This document shows positions 39,659-39,746 of a stretch of DNA of 39,746 nucleotides, piece after piece. The DNA is from Stentor coeruleus (lineage: Eukaryota > Ciliophora > Heterotrichea > Heterotrichida > Stentoridae): positions 1 to 39,746 of the forward strand of contig MPUH01000692.1 of assembly GCA_001970955.1 (NCBI GenBank), in the 5' to 3' direction. The stretch's first letter is position 1; each line of letters opens with the position of its first letter. The notes beneath the pieces are model-generated. The model had not been told where the DNA came from and did no database searches. It was given only the letters and a program-made list of their open reading frames with translations. The position numbers and the translations under genes are program-made.

Positions 39659-39746
39659 GGTTAATCTGAAGATTAACCAAATAAGTATTCTGTTAATTTA
39701 TAAAAGGCGGGGAGGCGACAAGCGCACGTCCCCACTGCCAGAAATT
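39659..39746 (+). ncRNA. possible 5' end of a structured RNA gene, cut by the window edge
   Basis: A perfect 9-bp inverted repeat (GGTTAATCT-GA-AGATTAACC, 39659-39678) is followed by a TATA-like TTATAAAA (about 39698-39705) and then an abrupt GC-rich tract (39706-39739). That tract folds as GGC/GCC (39706-08 with 39737-39), GGGGA/TCCCC (39709-13 with 39729-33) and GCG/CGC (39715-17 with 39723-25), with small bulges. Such GC content is unique in the window. No known RNA family recognised; it might also be a contig-end artefact. Confidence 0.3.

Larger units (their letters stand above)
38530..39746. other. right-end spacer, 1.2 kb, no firm gene
   Basis: AT-rich with a 50-bp tandem repeat (39201-39300), a 54-codon small frame (39360-39524), a 9-bp perfect palindrome (39659-39678) and a GC-rich hairpin at the edge. 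An AGCTCAGTTGG string at about 38820-38830 imitates a tRNA D-arm but no cloverleaf follows. Confidence 0.55.

Noticed and set aside
39423..39680. 85-residue minus-strand frame rich in Tyr and Leu
   Set aside because: Composition is that of translated AT-rich spacer, it overlaps the palindrome, and it has no domain.
1..39746. Defence system, CRISPR array, phage or bacterial mobile island
   Set aside because: No spaced repeats, no transposase, integrase or nuclease genes, and no bacterial ribosome-binding sites; gene content is eukaryotic throughout.

Overview
The window looks like a piece of macronuclear genome from a heterotrich ciliate close to Stentor. It is strongly AT-rich and gene-dense, with mostly intronless genes. 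The one intron I can demonstrate (37137-37151, in SEC63) is exactly 15 nt, GT...AG, the minute size known from heterotrichs. TAA, TAG and TGA all act as stops and conserved tryptophans are TGG, so the code is standard. That fits Stentor rather than Blepharisma (UGA=Trp), Condylostoma, or oligohymenophoreans such as Tetrahymena. The species is an inference. No plasmid, phage, CRISPR or bacterial-type operon is visible.

Layout. 1-7.6 kb: a possible gene remnant, a peroxiredoxin-5-like gene, a long coiled-coil protein with a golgin-like C-terminus, a divergent ankyrin-like protein, and a membrane-anchored eIF2-alpha-kinase-like protein whose DFG motif is altered. 8-12.2 kb: a basic disordered protein, a coiled-coil protein with a PP1-docking RVSF motif (possible kinetochore protein), and a YANK/STK32-like kinase broken in two places. 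13.4-23.2 kb: a secreted/TM PA-RING protein, an acyl-CoA-binding-like protein, an ankyrin protein, CDC14 phosphatase, a four-TM protein, two small coiled-coil proteins and an IQ-motif protein. 23.7-31.9 kb: an IP3-receptor-family Ca2+ channel of about 2,658 residues, apparently split by two assembly joins. 32.3-38.5 kb: a DOT1-like methyltransferase, SDHB, a C-terminally short eL13, SEC63 and an unknown basic protein. 38.5-39.7 kb: no firm gene, a 50-bp tandem repeat, and a GC-rich hairpin at the right edge that may begin a structured RNA gene.

The genes are ordinary eukaryotic housekeeping and signalling genes in mixed orientation, not a functional cluster. ER and Ca2+ themes recur (IP3R-like channel, SEC63, PERK-like membrane kinase), but I see no evidence of co-regulation.

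Six single N characters mark contig joins. Five are flanked by direct repeats of 57-123 bp; collapsing each repeat restores a continuous reading frame wherever it lies in a gene. The sixth (26836) sits between abutting sequence that reads in frame if the N is dropped. Anyone annotating automatically will get split genes here. The most unusual biology is the membrane pseudokinase, the doubly disrupted kinase with a 77-bp insertion, the eL13 lacking its C-terminal third, and GC-skew switches that track transcript orientation.
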